A DNA stretch of 64,000 nt, from the NCBI GenBank assembly GCA_963995525.1, contig OZ023208.1, positions 20,910,295-20,974,294 of the forward strand, read 5' to 3'. Below the pieces are notes generated by a model that saw only the letters and a list, made by a program, of their open reading frames with translations, searched no databases and was not told the origin of the DNA. The DNA is from Escarpia spicata. Lineage: Eukaryota > Annelida > Polychaeta > Sabellida > Siboglinidae. Each line of letters starts with the position of its first letter. Within the stretch, counting starts at the first letter, position 1. The translations under genes were made by a program, and so were the position numbers. Positions 1-10,949 of the stretch are shown in pieces.

Positions 1-2125
1 TATCAAATCAATGTAAAATGTAAATACAATATAAACTCAGTTGTAATACTTCTACAATTAATCGAATGTATACGAGATACTCCTCTATGCATAATAAAGC
101 ATCGGTACATATACATGACCATTATCATCATGTAACGGCTCATCATCCACATAGAATAAGAGTCCATTAATCAATACTAAACGCATGTCTAACTGCATTG
201 TCTCTAATTCCTTAATACAGTTGTATATTACCGTCAGACTAATTGTTTCTAACCAATTAGTAATACCCTACGACATGGAAGGTAACAATGCTCACCCCAA
301 CTGGGAACTGCAGTCTAACACAGTGCTTGAGCACTGCTCAGTGCAATCACACCATGCACTCTCTGTAAATAAACCAAGTAATGACTTACACGATATAATT
401 ATATGTATGCTGACATAATGGTTCCCTTAAAATGCACTAACATAGCATATGTAATTCTGCTGTAAGAACACCTGCTAAGTGTCACATATACAGCTGTATA
501 AGCTGAAGTTGTCTAGATTTGCAAGTACATGTAAGTGTAATTGCTAACAACAATTAGAAATCAACTTAATTAAACACAGCTATCCTATCAATATATAAGT
601 TACCCACTACACTGGGCATTAATAGCCCTTCAGTAGAAACTACTCTGCTAAACTCAATGGGCAGTCCGTCTATCCACGGACAGTCAACATGCTGTCTCTA
701 CTCCCTAGGGAATAGCGATACCCGACACCCGCTGCAGACACATTACACAGCCTACTGTGCCAGCATCTCAGCAGGGAACATATCAACACAATGATCTCCT
801 ATTGAGTATTAAAGACTCACACTAATTACTAGATTATGAACCATGCAATTGTCTAGATAGTGCTTCCTTATCCCAAACAGTGGAATTTAACCTGTGTATG
901 CCATAATACACAACAGCTGTAAGTGCTGGGGGAATTCCGCCCACACTGTCAACACAGACCAATTAACTGACCTTCCCACGGGGAACTTAAAAGTACCATT
1001 AATAGCAAGTATTGGGAGATAATTACATAAATCTGCTGTTAATTATATCCTGGTTCAATCCATCCACCTTACATCTTCATTTGTGTTTATATCTCTGTTA
1101 AAACACGGAACCTCGTGGAAAACAACTGGAGCGCTGTCTGTCCAGCTTCTCTCGGAAACTCTGTGATGGCGTCTCATAATTAATCCTGGCTTAGTGACCG
1201 GGGTATGACCCTCACTTGGTGACTGCTGGGGAAACTGACACCGCCTGGGAAGAGAACCTAATGGCTTTCTCAGGCAGCGTCTACAGACTTAACATATTAA
1301 AAGTAATGAGAACAAAAGGAGTACTTGGAGTTTTGGAATAATAATATAGATTAAAATTAATAATAATAATTTACTTATTGCTCAGTAACCCTGCCGGTTA
1401 CATAAGGTCAGGCCAATGTCTGCACAAAATTCCAGTCATGACTCTTAACTGTCAACTATATTCTGTTCCGGTAGACACCAAGAACTACGCCTACAGACGC
1501 GAAAATAAACAAATCGTTCAAACCTTGTTGCTTTAGAAACGCGCCCACAGTGACGGCGACCATATGCTTGCCTTGTGCAGCATTCTTTTATATAATGCTT
1601 TTATATAATGTGAATCTGTTCTAGTCTTTCTGTTTTCTGTTCTAGTCTTTCTCTGATAACTAATAATAATATTAATTAACTAAATTAGCCACTGCAGGTC
1701 TGTTACATGTTGATGTTTTCAACAAACACCACCGACTGCACCCCATTGATATATCTAACTACATCACGGGCCCTTGGGACACCCCGAAATCGTTTGAATG
1801 TGGCCCCGTTACGTGCCCTCTAGATCTTTTAAATGTGCATGCCCCCGTTTAGGTGAGTCTCGGGGGAGGGATGCAATTGGAGCTTCCGAAATTGTGTGAA
1901 CGTCGCAGCGAAAATGTTTAACAGCAACTCCTCTCGCCCTCCGGTCTTCCAATGGAGTCGGGCTGAAACGCCGGACTCAGCCCACCCAAAATGAATTTGG
2001 TATGATTGCCAGTGCATGGAGGCTTTCTTGCGAGCCTTAAGGACCCTCCCCCGAGTCCCTAGACTACGTTCTCTTGATCTGCCCCTGGGGTACGTCTGTG
2101 GATATATAAATTTTTAGTGGCCATA
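1..2125. other. No gene recognised
   Basis: AT-rich sequence with only short chance reading frames and no recognisable protein motif. Near 1590-1660 there are two short direct repeats (a doubled gcttttatataat and a doubled tctgttctagtctttct) and some TAA-rich tracts. I see no transposon ends in this stretch. Confidence 0.6.
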
Positions 2126-2133
2126 AGTTACAA

Positions 2134-3310
2134 CAGCTGTTCTTAACCTTTTTGGGCTACGATCCAAAGTCGGCGACTCGTGCCTTCCAACAGTTAACTT
2201 AATTGGGATAGATAATACAAAATAGAGTTATAAAATAAATACGCATAACTTAAATAAATGAAAATAATGAGAATATTTATTTTTAAACATGTTTGCTGAA
2301 CTCCATTTCATTGACTTGTCAACGTAAGACGAGGACACCCATTGCAATTAACTAACTTTGAAACAAGGATTGTGGACGGAGTCCATCCTCGCGCGCCAGG
2401 GGTCGCTGCTTCTGATTACGTCAGTGCCAGCCAGCAGTACCCCTAGCTGATCGCTTTGCGAAACTCTGAATTTAAGCTCAGCCTATGAAATCACTCGCTA
2501 GATCAGTGGTAATAATAAAACTCATTTCAACCAACCGTGGCTCGTGTTACATGCAATCTTTAGGAAGTTGAAGCAATTATTCAAATACGCAATACCGCTC
2601 AGCTGCGTATGCTAATGGGCGAACAGGTCATTATATATTGGGATTCCCAGGTGTTTATCCGTCTTCAAATTTGGGCGGGTATTTGTGCTGTTCTCACGGG
2701 TGATGCAGTCGTGACTGGCGAAGTCAATTAATAGTTTGACTTGGCTAACTTCCGCACTTCGCACAGGAGATCTGCCAGGGCTAGTTTTGCGTGGCAAACA
2801 GGCCTGGCTTGCGAGGATGACGGAGTCGGGAAGATGGTACGATTCCGACTATGTTTGAAGGATATGACGCTAATTTACTTTATACGGATGATAACAAGAA
2901 GGCCACACATCCTACAGATACTACGGTCGATGGTGCTATAGACATGCTGTTTAAAGCGATATTTGTAGGTGAAAGCACTATCCGGAGGGTGATCGAGCTA
3001 GAGGAGTAATAAAAAAGGCACCGATTTTTGCCCAGTGCGCGCAGGACGCATTTTTGACTGCATTAAACAGAATATGACTTATCCAGACCAGATGCAAGCG
3101 AGATGATCAATTTATGACAAATGTTGTTTGTATTATATACTATGCCGTGTGGTATTATTTCAAATCAATGCAACATTTGGCATACGTTATTCTTCTCACA
3201 TGCATTTGGTGCGGGAAATAAAGGAAAGTTTGGATAGTCACGTGACACTGGGATCTCTTGGCGACCCACTCAAAATGGCTTGGCCCTAACCCAGGGGTTA
3301 AGAAACACTG
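2134..3310. mobile_element. hAT-type non-autonomous DNA transposon with 8-bp target duplication
   Basis: The left end starts cagctgttcttaacc and the right end, read in reverse complement, starts cagtgtttcttaacc, so the element has imperfect terminal inverted repeats. The direct repeat agttacaa lies just outside both ends (2126-2133 and 3311-3318), a perfect 8-bp target duplication. Eight-base duplications and TIRs of this kind are characteristic of the hAT superfamily. No transposase domain is recognisable inside, so it is non-autonomous. The perfect duplication supports a real insertion, although the two TIRs have diverged. Confidence 0.85.
2851..3009 (+). CDS. Short uncharacterised ORF inside the hAT-type element (52 codons)
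   Basis: An ATG-to-TAA frame of 52 codons rich in Asp, Thr and Ile. Its C-terminal half reads as an amphipathic helix ending IRRVIELEE. It lies within the internal part of the hAT-type element. I recognise no family. It could be a relic of a transposase, a captured host exon fragment, or chance. There is no clear promoter or translation context. Confidence 0.15.
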   Translation: MFEGYDANLLYTDDNKKATHPTDTTVDGAIDMLFKAIFVGESTIRRVIELEE

Positions 3311-3399
3311 AGTTACAATAATCATATACTGATATAGGCTTACTGTAGTTCAGTTGTAAATAGACTCTGCCGTTGTGATTTTATCAGCGCAGTAGGTCT

Positions 3400-3740
3400 G
3401 AACACAGTAGCGCAGCGGTAAGAGCTCCGGACTCTCGACTGAGAGAACGCGGGTTCGAATCTTGTGCGGCGGCGTCAAACCTTGGGCAAGTTCGTTTACT
3501 CTACATTGCTTCAGTTCACTCAGCTGTATGCATGAATACCTGGCGATAGACAGTTGTGGGTATTTGTGTACGAATAGTCTTCGCGCATTAATTGCAGCGT
3601 GGCTGAATGCTTCCCAGAGAAGTTGAGATGGTGTTCGATTGAACAGCTCTGCCAGGGAGTAAACTGTAAAGCGCTTTGAGCAGTCATGAGGACTGGATAC
3701 TGCGCTATATCAGAACCTACCTTTTATATAAGTAATAAAT
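3400..3740 (+). repeat. tRNA-derived SINE
   Basis: The head has a Pol III type 2 internal promoter: an A-box-like tagcgcagcggtaagagc at 3408-3425 and a B-box-like gggttcgaatctt at 3451-3463. No cloverleaf acceptor pairing is evident. The body follows, and the 3' part has paired gcgctt/gcgcta motifs (about 3671-3705) as in SINE/LINE tails of many invertebrates, ending in an AT-rich tail. The segment after the B box resembles a second, degraded copy at 12374, which supports a dispersed family. I see no clear target duplication. Confidence 0.7.
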
Positions 3741-3976
3741 ACACTTTAACTTCATATAAACATAGTCATCATTACTTTGAAGATTATTTTAAGAAAATAA
3801 CAGAGACAACGTGAAGCTATGTTTAATCGAACCGATGTCATTGCAGCGATGACGTCATCTTACACAGTTAGAGATCAATGGCCACTTTAATTGGTACCGC
3901 ATACATGCATGCATCCTGTGAAATCGAAGGTAACACACTTTGCAAACGTGGCCACAACTGCATAGATGTAAACCTG

Positions 3977-4309
3977 TATACCTGCCAACTTTTGTTGTTG
4001 AAATCCGGGAAATACATCAGCGGTTCAGCATGCTACCAGTGTCGCGTTGTCTCGGATCTTGACACCGGAAGACGGGTTGGGGTACTATTGGAGATTTGTC
4101 ACCGGAAATTTAGCGGTTCAGCACGTCTCAGCACGTCTCCCGCGGTGTCGCGTTGTCTCGGAGATGGGGGGGGGGGGGGGGGGGGGGGGTGGAGAGAACT
4201 ATTGGAGATTTTCAGAGAAAATCCGGGAGATTTGCATGTATTCCGGGACCGGGAGGTACACCAAAAATCTGTAAAGCTCCCGGATTTCAAGGGAAAGTTG
4301 GCAGGTATA
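3977..4309. mobile_element. MITE with 16-bp terminal inverted repeats and a 24-base G run
   Basis: The left end tatacctgccaacttt (3977-3992) and the right end aaagttggcaggtata (4294-4309) are exact reverse complements. The outer TATA may be the target duplication. The interior holds repeated ccggga motifs and an uninterrupted run of 24 G at 4166-4189. A related copy lies at 10950-11180. There is no coding capacity; glycine-rich frames across the G run are artefacts of the homopolymer. The superfamily is not assigned. The element lies in the 3' flank of the cystine-knot gene. Confidence 0.75.
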
Positions 4310-5206
4310 TACTGCATTATGTAAAAATACAGCGTCAGCGGAATATTCACTGGCGAACAATTACTGTTCGCACCACCACAGGTCGATGTTGATTTCGCGC
4401 TAATTCTACGAGATCTCTGCGCCATTACAGTCCCAACGACCATTCGAATCAGCGGGTTGCACACTCGTATATATATAGAGGGTCAGCATATATTTAGCGT
4501 TACCTTCAAGGCGTGGGAATAACGTTCTGTTTGAACCGAGGCTTGAACGTTCGTAACACTATGCTAAACAATGTTGAAGTTATTGTGCCCGCCAACTTGC
4601 GTTTAATACGATCGAAATTGCGTTCCCAATTTTAAAATAATTCAACAGTGAAATTTTCAAATTGTGAACAAACCATTCAAGATCTAAACACGCACTGTCG
4701 GCAATACTGGGTAGGACGGTCCCATTAACCACAGTGCCTTTTTGGAGATCGGCGCGTTCGCGATGTTCCCAAATTAAAGACAAAATGATTCTACGAACGT
4801 CCTGCTGATTCCGGGTAGTGTTCGCAATTTAACATTATTCCAACCGCGAAATGGTCACATTGTGAACATGCCAGACAACGTCATTTTAACTGCACGGCCT
4901 GTGAGCACACTTCAAGATGCGCATGTAGGAAAGGCGTTCTGCTCTGTACGACGTACCGCCTTTTCTCGTTTTGCAGAAAATCCTTGTCGTAGCCTTCCTG
5001 AAGCTGACGGGAGTGCACTTGCTGCAGAATTCCGTGTCGACGACCAGACCGGCCGTGTAGCGCGGCACGTTGAGGGACGCTGATGTACCGATGCACGCCG
5101 TCGCCTTCAGCGCGACCGGCAGACAGTCCGGAACGAGTAGGCGGCGCCGGAACGAGATGTTCTTGCAGGGCTTCTGTTTCCGGAAGTAGCGGGACACGCG
5201 CATCAT
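4310..5206. repeat. Source copy of a ~0.9-kb segmental duplication
   Basis: This segment holds the 3' half and 3' flank of the cystine-knot gene and reappears at 7858-8757. Wherever I compared them, bases and translations were the same. The copy begins right at the MITE end (shared gtatatactgcattatg) and ends at gcatcatggcg, a string also found in the LINE joined to the second copy. The very high identity implies a recent event or an assembly duplication. Confidence 0.9.
4602..4607 (-). terminator. Possible polyadenylation signal (ATTAAA) of the cystine-knot gene
   Basis: On the minus strand ATTAAA occurs about 280 bases after the stop codon. It is the first common poly(A) hexamer variant I find downstream. 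A chance match in AT-rich DNA is possible. Confidence 0.3.
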
Positions 5207-5575
5207 GGCGGAGCGAGGGAAGTTCCGTTGGATGAAGTCGTTTATATCGAGGACGTTTTGGATGCGATCTGAGCCAGGAACGAAAACCGAGCGATTAGTG
5301 TTCGAACCGATTTGATTTCGTCGGGTTTCCGCAACTGTAATCGGTTCAACGCTTGGCGTAATGTTATCCTGTCGATCAGCGGTTTCTGCGTTTGATATGC
5401 CACGACGGTTCTTCGTCTCACCTGGAGGAAAGTTGATCCGCATAAAGTACGTCCACGATTCGTCTGCGTCCGGCGACGCGGATTTAGCATTGCATACTGT
5501 CAGCCAAACGAATGCCAAGCAAATGTGTACGGCGTAAGACACGAGGTGAAAGCGCGAAACTAAACGCGACATCAT
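4886..5575 (-). CDS. Secreted DAN/bursicon-like cystine-knot protein
   Basis: Single-exon frame of 229 residues. Residues about 10-30 form a hydrophobic signal peptide with likely cleavage after CNA. A variable, Asn/Arg-rich linker follows, with possible N-glycosylation at NIT (71) and NRS (94). The C-terminal domain has Cys137-x13-Cys151-x9-Cys161-x-Gly-x-Ser165, then Cys184, Cys187, Cys201, Cys223 and Cys228. The spacing 13-9-CxG and the FCxxC and ILKC segments match C-terminal cystine-knot domains of the DAN (NBL1-like BMP antagonist) and bursicon type. By family knowledge it is an extracellular antagonist or hormone subunit. The second Cys of CxGxC is Ser, and the second Cys of the terminal CxC is His (CAH), so one knot disulphide is absent. 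The tandem ATG start is supported by the signal peptide that follows and an upstream TATA-like box. The identity within the CTCK group is uncertain. Confidence 0.75.
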   Translation of the reverse strand: MMSRLVSRFHLVSYAVHICLAFVWLTVCNAKSASPDADESWTYFMRINFPPGETKNRRGISNAETADRQDNITPSVEPITVAETRRNQIGSNTNRSVFVPGSDRIQNVLDINDFIQRNFPRSAMMRVSRYFRKQKPCKNISFRRRLLVPDCLPVALKATACIGTSASLNVPRYTAGLVVDTEFCSKCTPVSFRKATTRIFCKTRKGGTSYRAERLSYMRILKCAHRPCS

Positions 5576-5626
5576 CTTGCATGAAGCGTGTTAAAGAAGT
5601 ACTGAAGTAACCGTCTCTATGTCGTT

Positions 5627-5634
5627 TTAATATA
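5627..5634 (-). promoter_or_regulatory. TATA-like box upstream of the cystine-knot gene
   Basis: On the minus strand the sequence tatattaa lies about 52 bases upstream of the first ATG at 5575, a spacing that allows a short 5' leader. The DNA further upstream (5640-5860) is unusually GC-rich for the window, consistent with a promoter region. Confidence 0.4.
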
Positions 5635-6169
5635 CGTGTGTCACCGATAAGTACGGAGGATAGGGCGTACGTGCAGTCTGGTCGCTTCGCCACGACGCCC
5701 CGCCGCTCGCTGCATCAGTCAACCTACGGCGCGTGTCTCTGGACGCTTCGAGGGACTAGATTTCGACTGCAGTTTTTGCGTGCGTGTATGGTGGAACCAC
5801 GCGCATGTTCCCGTACCTTGGGTGTAGCGTGTCTTGACGGACATGTTCGAGATCTTTCGTTGGGCAAGTCTCAAGACATGTATATTTCAAGAACATCTAT
5901 AAATAAACTATACGTATATGCGCCTTTATTACTGGCATTACTGGCCTATTAAATAAACTATGGCCTAAAGTAGAATAACAGCCCTGTTATTAATTGTTTA
6001 ATGCTGTCACCGGTTAAAACCACCACACATTTTCTGTTCCAAACAGATTGGGACGTATGGGAGACGGGGATGGTCTTCACACTTTGTTTCTATTTTCTAG
6101 CTGTAGTAACAGTTCCCTAAGTTGTATAATATGTAATGTATGTGTGGGTATTAATACAGCAAAGTAATC

Positions 6170-7846
6170 ATATTTTGACAAATGTTTTAATCAATTTAAA
6201 TGTAATATAAAAAAACACTTGTAAAACTATAAATGAAATCCTGTCTAAACATGAAATTAATAAATCATTTCCAAAATATTTTAAAGAATCCGATTCTATT
6301 GTGGCAGACAAATTAGAAATTGCAAATAAATTCAATACATTATTTGCCAATATGGGTAGTATTCTGCCTAATGATATTTAAAAAGGCATTCATGATCATT
6401 CATGTTATCTAAATAAAATAGTAAACTGTAATTTCATATTTAAATACGTTGAAGAAGATACCATAAAGAGAACAATAATTAGTAAAGGTAGCTGTGGATG
6501 TGTTGGTCTCTCTGCCAAACTGCTAAAAATGCTTGAACCTGCACTAACCAAATATTTAAACTTTATTAACAAATCAAGTATTAACCACAAGAATATTCCC
6601 TAATAAACTAGAAATTGCTAAGGTAATTCCAATTTATAAAAAGGTGAGCCAGCAGTATTCAATAATTATAGACCTATATCTCTTCTACCAGCTATTTCAA
6701 AAGTACTTGAAAACATAATTTTTGACCAATTATCATCTTATTTAAAAGGCTTTTTTACCATCAGTATGGATTCCGACCTAAACATTCAATTTAATACGCA
6801 GCACTAGAATTCATAGATAGAATAATAACCAAACGATAACATACATGACGAAAATTTAGAATCTTTAATAAATGAAGAACTTTAACAAATAAATGAATGG
6901 CTCAAAATAAATAAATTATCGCTAAACATAGCAAAATCGAAATATATGACATTTCAAAAGGCAAAGAAAAATATACAGACACTTACTCTGAAGATAAACA
7001 ATATAAATATTGAACAAGTCAAAGAATTTCATGTTTTGGGTTTAATTATAGATACAAATTTAAACTGAAAAAAGCACATTGAAAAAATATAAAATGCTTG
7101 TTCTAAAAAAATTGGCATTTTAAATAAATTTAAACATGTATTACATCTTCATATTAAAATAATATTATATAATTCTTTAATAGTGCCACACATTAATCAC
7201 TGCATCATGGCGAGAGCTTTCTCAATCAAATAGAATATTAAAACTTCAAAAAGCCCTGAGAATTATTACCTTAAGTAATTATACTTCCCACACAGAACCA
7301 CTTCACAAAAAACTCAACTTTTAAAAGTAGATGACATCCTTAAATTACAACAATTAAAATTTTACTATAAATATTTACACAATGACTTACCAGTTTATTT
7401 ACAAAACTGGAGGATAATGTTTAACTATGAGGTACATAACCATGATACAAGAGTCAGGAATAAAATATACACTTATAAAATTAAACATGAATTTGCTCAG
7501 AAATGTCTTAGGCACAATTTGCTAAATTTACTAAATAACATTCCTGATATTGTCAAAGAAAAGCTTATAACACACAGTTCACAAGGATTTGCCGAGTATG
7601 TTAAACTATCAAGTAACATGCACCAGGCAAAACTGCTATATATGTATGCAAAATTAAGAACCGACAACATTCCTGATATTGTCAAAGAAAAGCTTATAAC
7701 ACACAGTTCACAAGGATTTGCCGAGTATGTTAAACTATCAAGTAACATGCACCAGGCAAAACTGCTATATATGTATGCAAAATTAAGAACCGACAACAAC
7801 CTGTCAACTTGATACAGTACAAAACGGTGCCTAAACGACAAACTCA
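6170..7846 (+). mobile_element. Jockey/CR1-like LINE fragment, first part (internally deleted)
   Basis: Translated in pieces, the DNA shows the start of a non-LTR reverse transcriptase: an isoleucine- and lysine-rich connector, then a segment reading YRPISLLPA-like, then RPKHSI near 6778. At about 6830 the frame jumps from FIDRI directly to a segment normally found after the catalytic YADD block (NEWLKINKLSLN, about 6894-6930), so the palm active site is missing. The C-terminal region continues to 7846. Many stops and frameshifts mark it as dead. The element resumes at 8759 after an interruption. Confidence 0.8.
7537..7794 (+). repeat. 129-bp perfect tandem duplication inside the LINE
   Basis: The 129-base unit 7537-7665 is repeated in frame at 7666-7794, so the encoded segment beginning NIPDIVKEKL occurs twice in a row. 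The second copy of this LINE region (8765-9293) carries the unit only once. The doubling therefore arose after, or was lost during, the larger duplication. Confidence 0.9.
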
Positions 7847-7857
7847 ATATATAGTAT

Positions 7858-8757
7858 ATACTGCATTATGTAAAAATACAGCGTCAGCGGAATATTCACT
7901 GGCGAACAATTACTGTTCGCACCACCACAGGTCGATGTTGATTTCGCGCTAATTCTACGAGATCTCTGCGCCATTACAGTCCCAACGACCATTCGAATCA
8001 GCGGGTTGCACACTCGTATATATATAGAGGGTCAGCATATATTTAGCGTTACCTTCAAGGCGTGGGAATAACGTTCTGTTTGAACCGAGGCTTGAACGTT
8101 CGTAACACTATGCTAAACAATGTTGAAGTTATTGTGCCCGCCAACTTGCGTTTAATACGATCGAAATTGCGTTCCCAATTTTAAAATAATTCAACAGTGA
8201 AATTTTCAAATTGTGAACAAACCATTCAAGATCTAAACACGCACTGTCGGCAATACTGGGTAGGACGGTCCCATTAACCACAGTGCCTTTTTGGAGATCG
8301 GCGCGTTCGCGATGTTCCCAAATTAAAGACAAAATGATTCTACGAACGTCCTGCTGATTCCGGGTAGTGTTCGCAATTTAACATTATTCCAACCGCGAAA
8401 TGGTCACATTGTGAACATGCCAGACAACGTCATTTTAACTGCACGGCCTGTGAGCACACTTCAAGATGCGCATGTAGGAAAGGCGTTCTGCTCTGTACGA
8501 CGTACCGCCTTTTCTCGTTTTGCAGAAAATCCTTGTCGTAGCCTTCCTGAAGCTGACGGGAGTGCACTTGCTGCAGAATTCCGTGTCGACGACCAGACCG
8601 GCCGTGTAGCGCGGCACGTTGAGGGACGCTGATGTACCGATGCACGCCGTCGCCTTCAGCGCGACCGGCAGACAGTCCGGAACGAGTAGGCGGCGCCGGA
8701 ACGAGATGTTCTTGCAGGGCTTCTGTTTCCGGAAGTAGCGGGACACGCGCATCATGG
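7858..8757. repeat. Second copy of the cystine-knot gene segment, inserted in a LINE
   Basis: This is a copy of 4310-5206 in the same orientation, flanked on both sides by the same LINE 3' region (7192-7846 and 8765-9293). The left junction is tatatag/gtatatactgc. The right junction is catcatggcg followed by a short tcatga filler. See the findings for the proposed origin. Confidence 0.9.
8435..8755 (-). pseudogene. Truncated copy of the cystine-knot gene (domain only)
   Basis: The frame covers residues corresponding to about 123-229 of the full gene and includes the whole cystine-knot domain. The signal peptide and linker are missing because the duplication stops at the MMRVSR segment. A short novel start (MCHD) comes from the junction. 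Without a signal peptide or the parental promoter it is unlikely to make a secreted product. The cysteine pattern matches the parental gene. Confidence 0.85.
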
Positions 8758-8758
8758 C

Positions 8759-9612
8759 GTCATGACACATTAATCACTGCATCATGGCGAGAGCTTTCTC
8801 AATCAAATAGAATATTAAAACTTCAAAAAGCCCTGAGAATTATTACCTTAAGTAATTATACTTCCCACACAGAACCACTTCACAAAAAACTCAACTTTTA
8901 AAAGTAGATGACATCCTTAAATTACAACAATTAAAATTTTACTATAAATATTTACACAATGACTTACCAGTTTATTTACAAAACTGGAGGATAATGTTTA
9001 ACTATGAGGTACATAACCATGATACAAGAGTCAGGAATAAAATATACACTTATAAAATTAAACATGAATTTGCTCAGAAATGTCTTAGGCACAATTTGCT
9101 AAATTTACTAAATAACATTCCTGATATTGTCAAAGAAAAGCTTATAACACACAGTTCACAAGGATTTGCCGAGTATGTTAAACTATCAAGTAACATGCAC
9201 CAGGCAAAACTGCTATATATGTATGCAAAATTAAGAACCGACAACAACCTGTCAACTTGATACAGTACAAAACGGTGCCTAAACGACAAACTCAATAATC
9301 ATGTAAGCTTGCTCACACTACACACATGCATACATGTTATGATTTTTTTTTCTTCTTGTTCTGGAAGAATTTGATTAGGTGATGTATTGATTCAGTTAAA
9401 GTTTTATTACAAAAGGTGGGTCCTAGATAGCGACTACCATAGTCTTAGAGGAGTCTCCTGACCCTACTTTTGTTTATTTATCATACATTATACCATGTTT
9501 ACCATAAGGCTATATATTTGTATTATTAAATTTTGTTGACATGGATGTTTTGCATGTATTATTTGAAATGTCTGGGTCAAATAAAACAAATTCTTCTTCT
9601 AATAATAATAAT
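8759..9612 (+). mobile_element. Jockey/CR1-like LINE fragment, second part with 3' tail
   Basis: This repeats the LINE C-terminal coding region (MFNYEVHNHDTRV-type frame at 8994-9260) and continues into the 3' untranslated region. It contains aataaaac near 9580 and ends in a short TAATAATAATAATG tail near 9612, as in LINEs with microsatellite tails. The frame stops at 9260. Confidence 0.75.
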
Positions 9613-9823
9613 GTCGGCGAGACTTCATTCAAAATATGAAATTTTCAAAAATGGTGTCTCCGTTGACAACCTTCCCCATATCTGGATTTGTTGTTACAAA
9701 TTATGGGGACTTCGATAATGGGAAACAAAGTGGTGTTCAACAAACAAAATAAAATAAAATACACGTACCGAAAGGAACATGGTGGTGTATTGGTAAATTT
9801 GTACAAACATGGCAAGTGCTATA

Positions 9824-9890
9824 ACTTCGATATCAAAATTTTCTTGTTAAGCATAAGTTATGCTTAACATGAAAATTTTGATATCGAAGT
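9824..9890. repeat. 67-bp near-perfect palindrome
   Basis: Left arm 9824-9856 (starting acttcgatatcaaaattttc) and right arm 9858-9890 are reverse complements over 33 bases with a single mismatch and a one-base centre. It could form a cruciform or a long RNA hairpin. No coding potential. Confidence 0.95.
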
Positions 9891-9921
9891 AAACCTTAGT
9901 TATGCTGCATAACTAAGGTTT
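9891..9921. repeat. 31-bp perfect palindrome next to the 67-bp palindrome
   Basis: Arms aaaccttagttatgc (9891-9905) and gcataactaaggttt (9907-9921) are exact reverse complements around a one-base centre. It directly abuts the larger palindrome, so two hairpins stand side by side. Confidence 0.95.
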
Positions 9922-10949
9922 ATTTAATTGCTACACAAAAACGTAGATCCGGCTGTGTTGGAATCATGATCGATTTCAGCTTAAAATATCTCGAAATGTA
10001 TATGATGGATACCTACAGTATGACGGTGATTGAACGTAGTTTCCAAAATTTGAAATGACTAACGTTAGTCCTCTTACACGTGAGCGATATAACAACCAAC
10101 CCAACATGTTTTGTGACAACCTGCCCATCCATCAAGACTTGGCACAAAAATATGTTTTTCTGAAGAGACACTTGTTGTACGAATGGGTTTGCTGTTAGAC
10201 CTTTGGTAGCTCGCAGTCGATCCTATAATTCATCATGACAATCTCTTGATTTGAAGCACAACTAAGTACAGCCCGGAATAAACTAAATACAAGTCGATAC
10301 TTTGTAACAAATAGTAACATATGAAACACTTACTTATAATTATGACATGAAAAACACGAAAATAAGTCGCCAACACGTAAATATTAAGTTGCGAAGCATT
10401 ACATTGTGACAACCAACCCGTGTGACAACCAACCCCGGTCTCCCCCACAACTTTATGGAAAAAAGGTCTTCCCGAATAATGGCAATCCAACAAACAAAAT
10501 ACACGCGTATCATCCAGTTGCTTTTTCCAGAGACATTACTACAAATGGACTTGTTAAAAGGGTGCTTACTTAGACGAATATTATGTTAAAAAGGTGTTTT
10601 ACGTGATATTGTTTTTAGGTAACTAACCTTAGAATGAATAGAGAGGGAATAGAGAAGGCGTAGTGTCAGTGAGTCACCAACACTATTCAGAAGTAGACTT
10701 ATTTAGCAGTCACATAATAAGACAGTTGATATCTACTGTCTGTTTTCTGTTAGCCGTTAGATTAAGCTTGTATTTACTTCCGTGGCAGACGAGACAACCC
10801 CAAAAATAGACGTGAATAATATAAACGCACCAGCATGTAGTCACACAGTCTGGTAAACAGCATCGACGCGATTGCCAAGAACCTGGTGATATTTTTAATA
10901 TGAAATACAGACTGTTTAGTATTGCCAGTGTTTACCACAAGTGGCCATT

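Larger units (their letters stand above)
9613..10949. other. No gene; contains two adjacent palindromes
   Basis: No coding region is recognised. The two palindromes are listed separately. Around 10085-10130 and 10407-10440 the string tgtgacaaccaaccc or a close variant recurs, twice in tandem at the second site. Its origin is unknown. Confidence 0.5.

Noticed and set aside
3400..3470. Possible functional tRNA gene
   Set aside because: A and B boxes are present but no acceptor-stem pairing was found, and the sequence continues as a SINE body with a second copy elsewhere.
4047..4392. Glycine-rich frames on the plus strand and a proline-rich frame opposite
   Set aside because: They arise from the 24-base G run of a MITE in every frame.
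9824..9921. microRNA hairpin
   Set aside because: The almost perfect arms with a one-base loop do not fit a miRNA precursor; a palindrome is the simpler reading.
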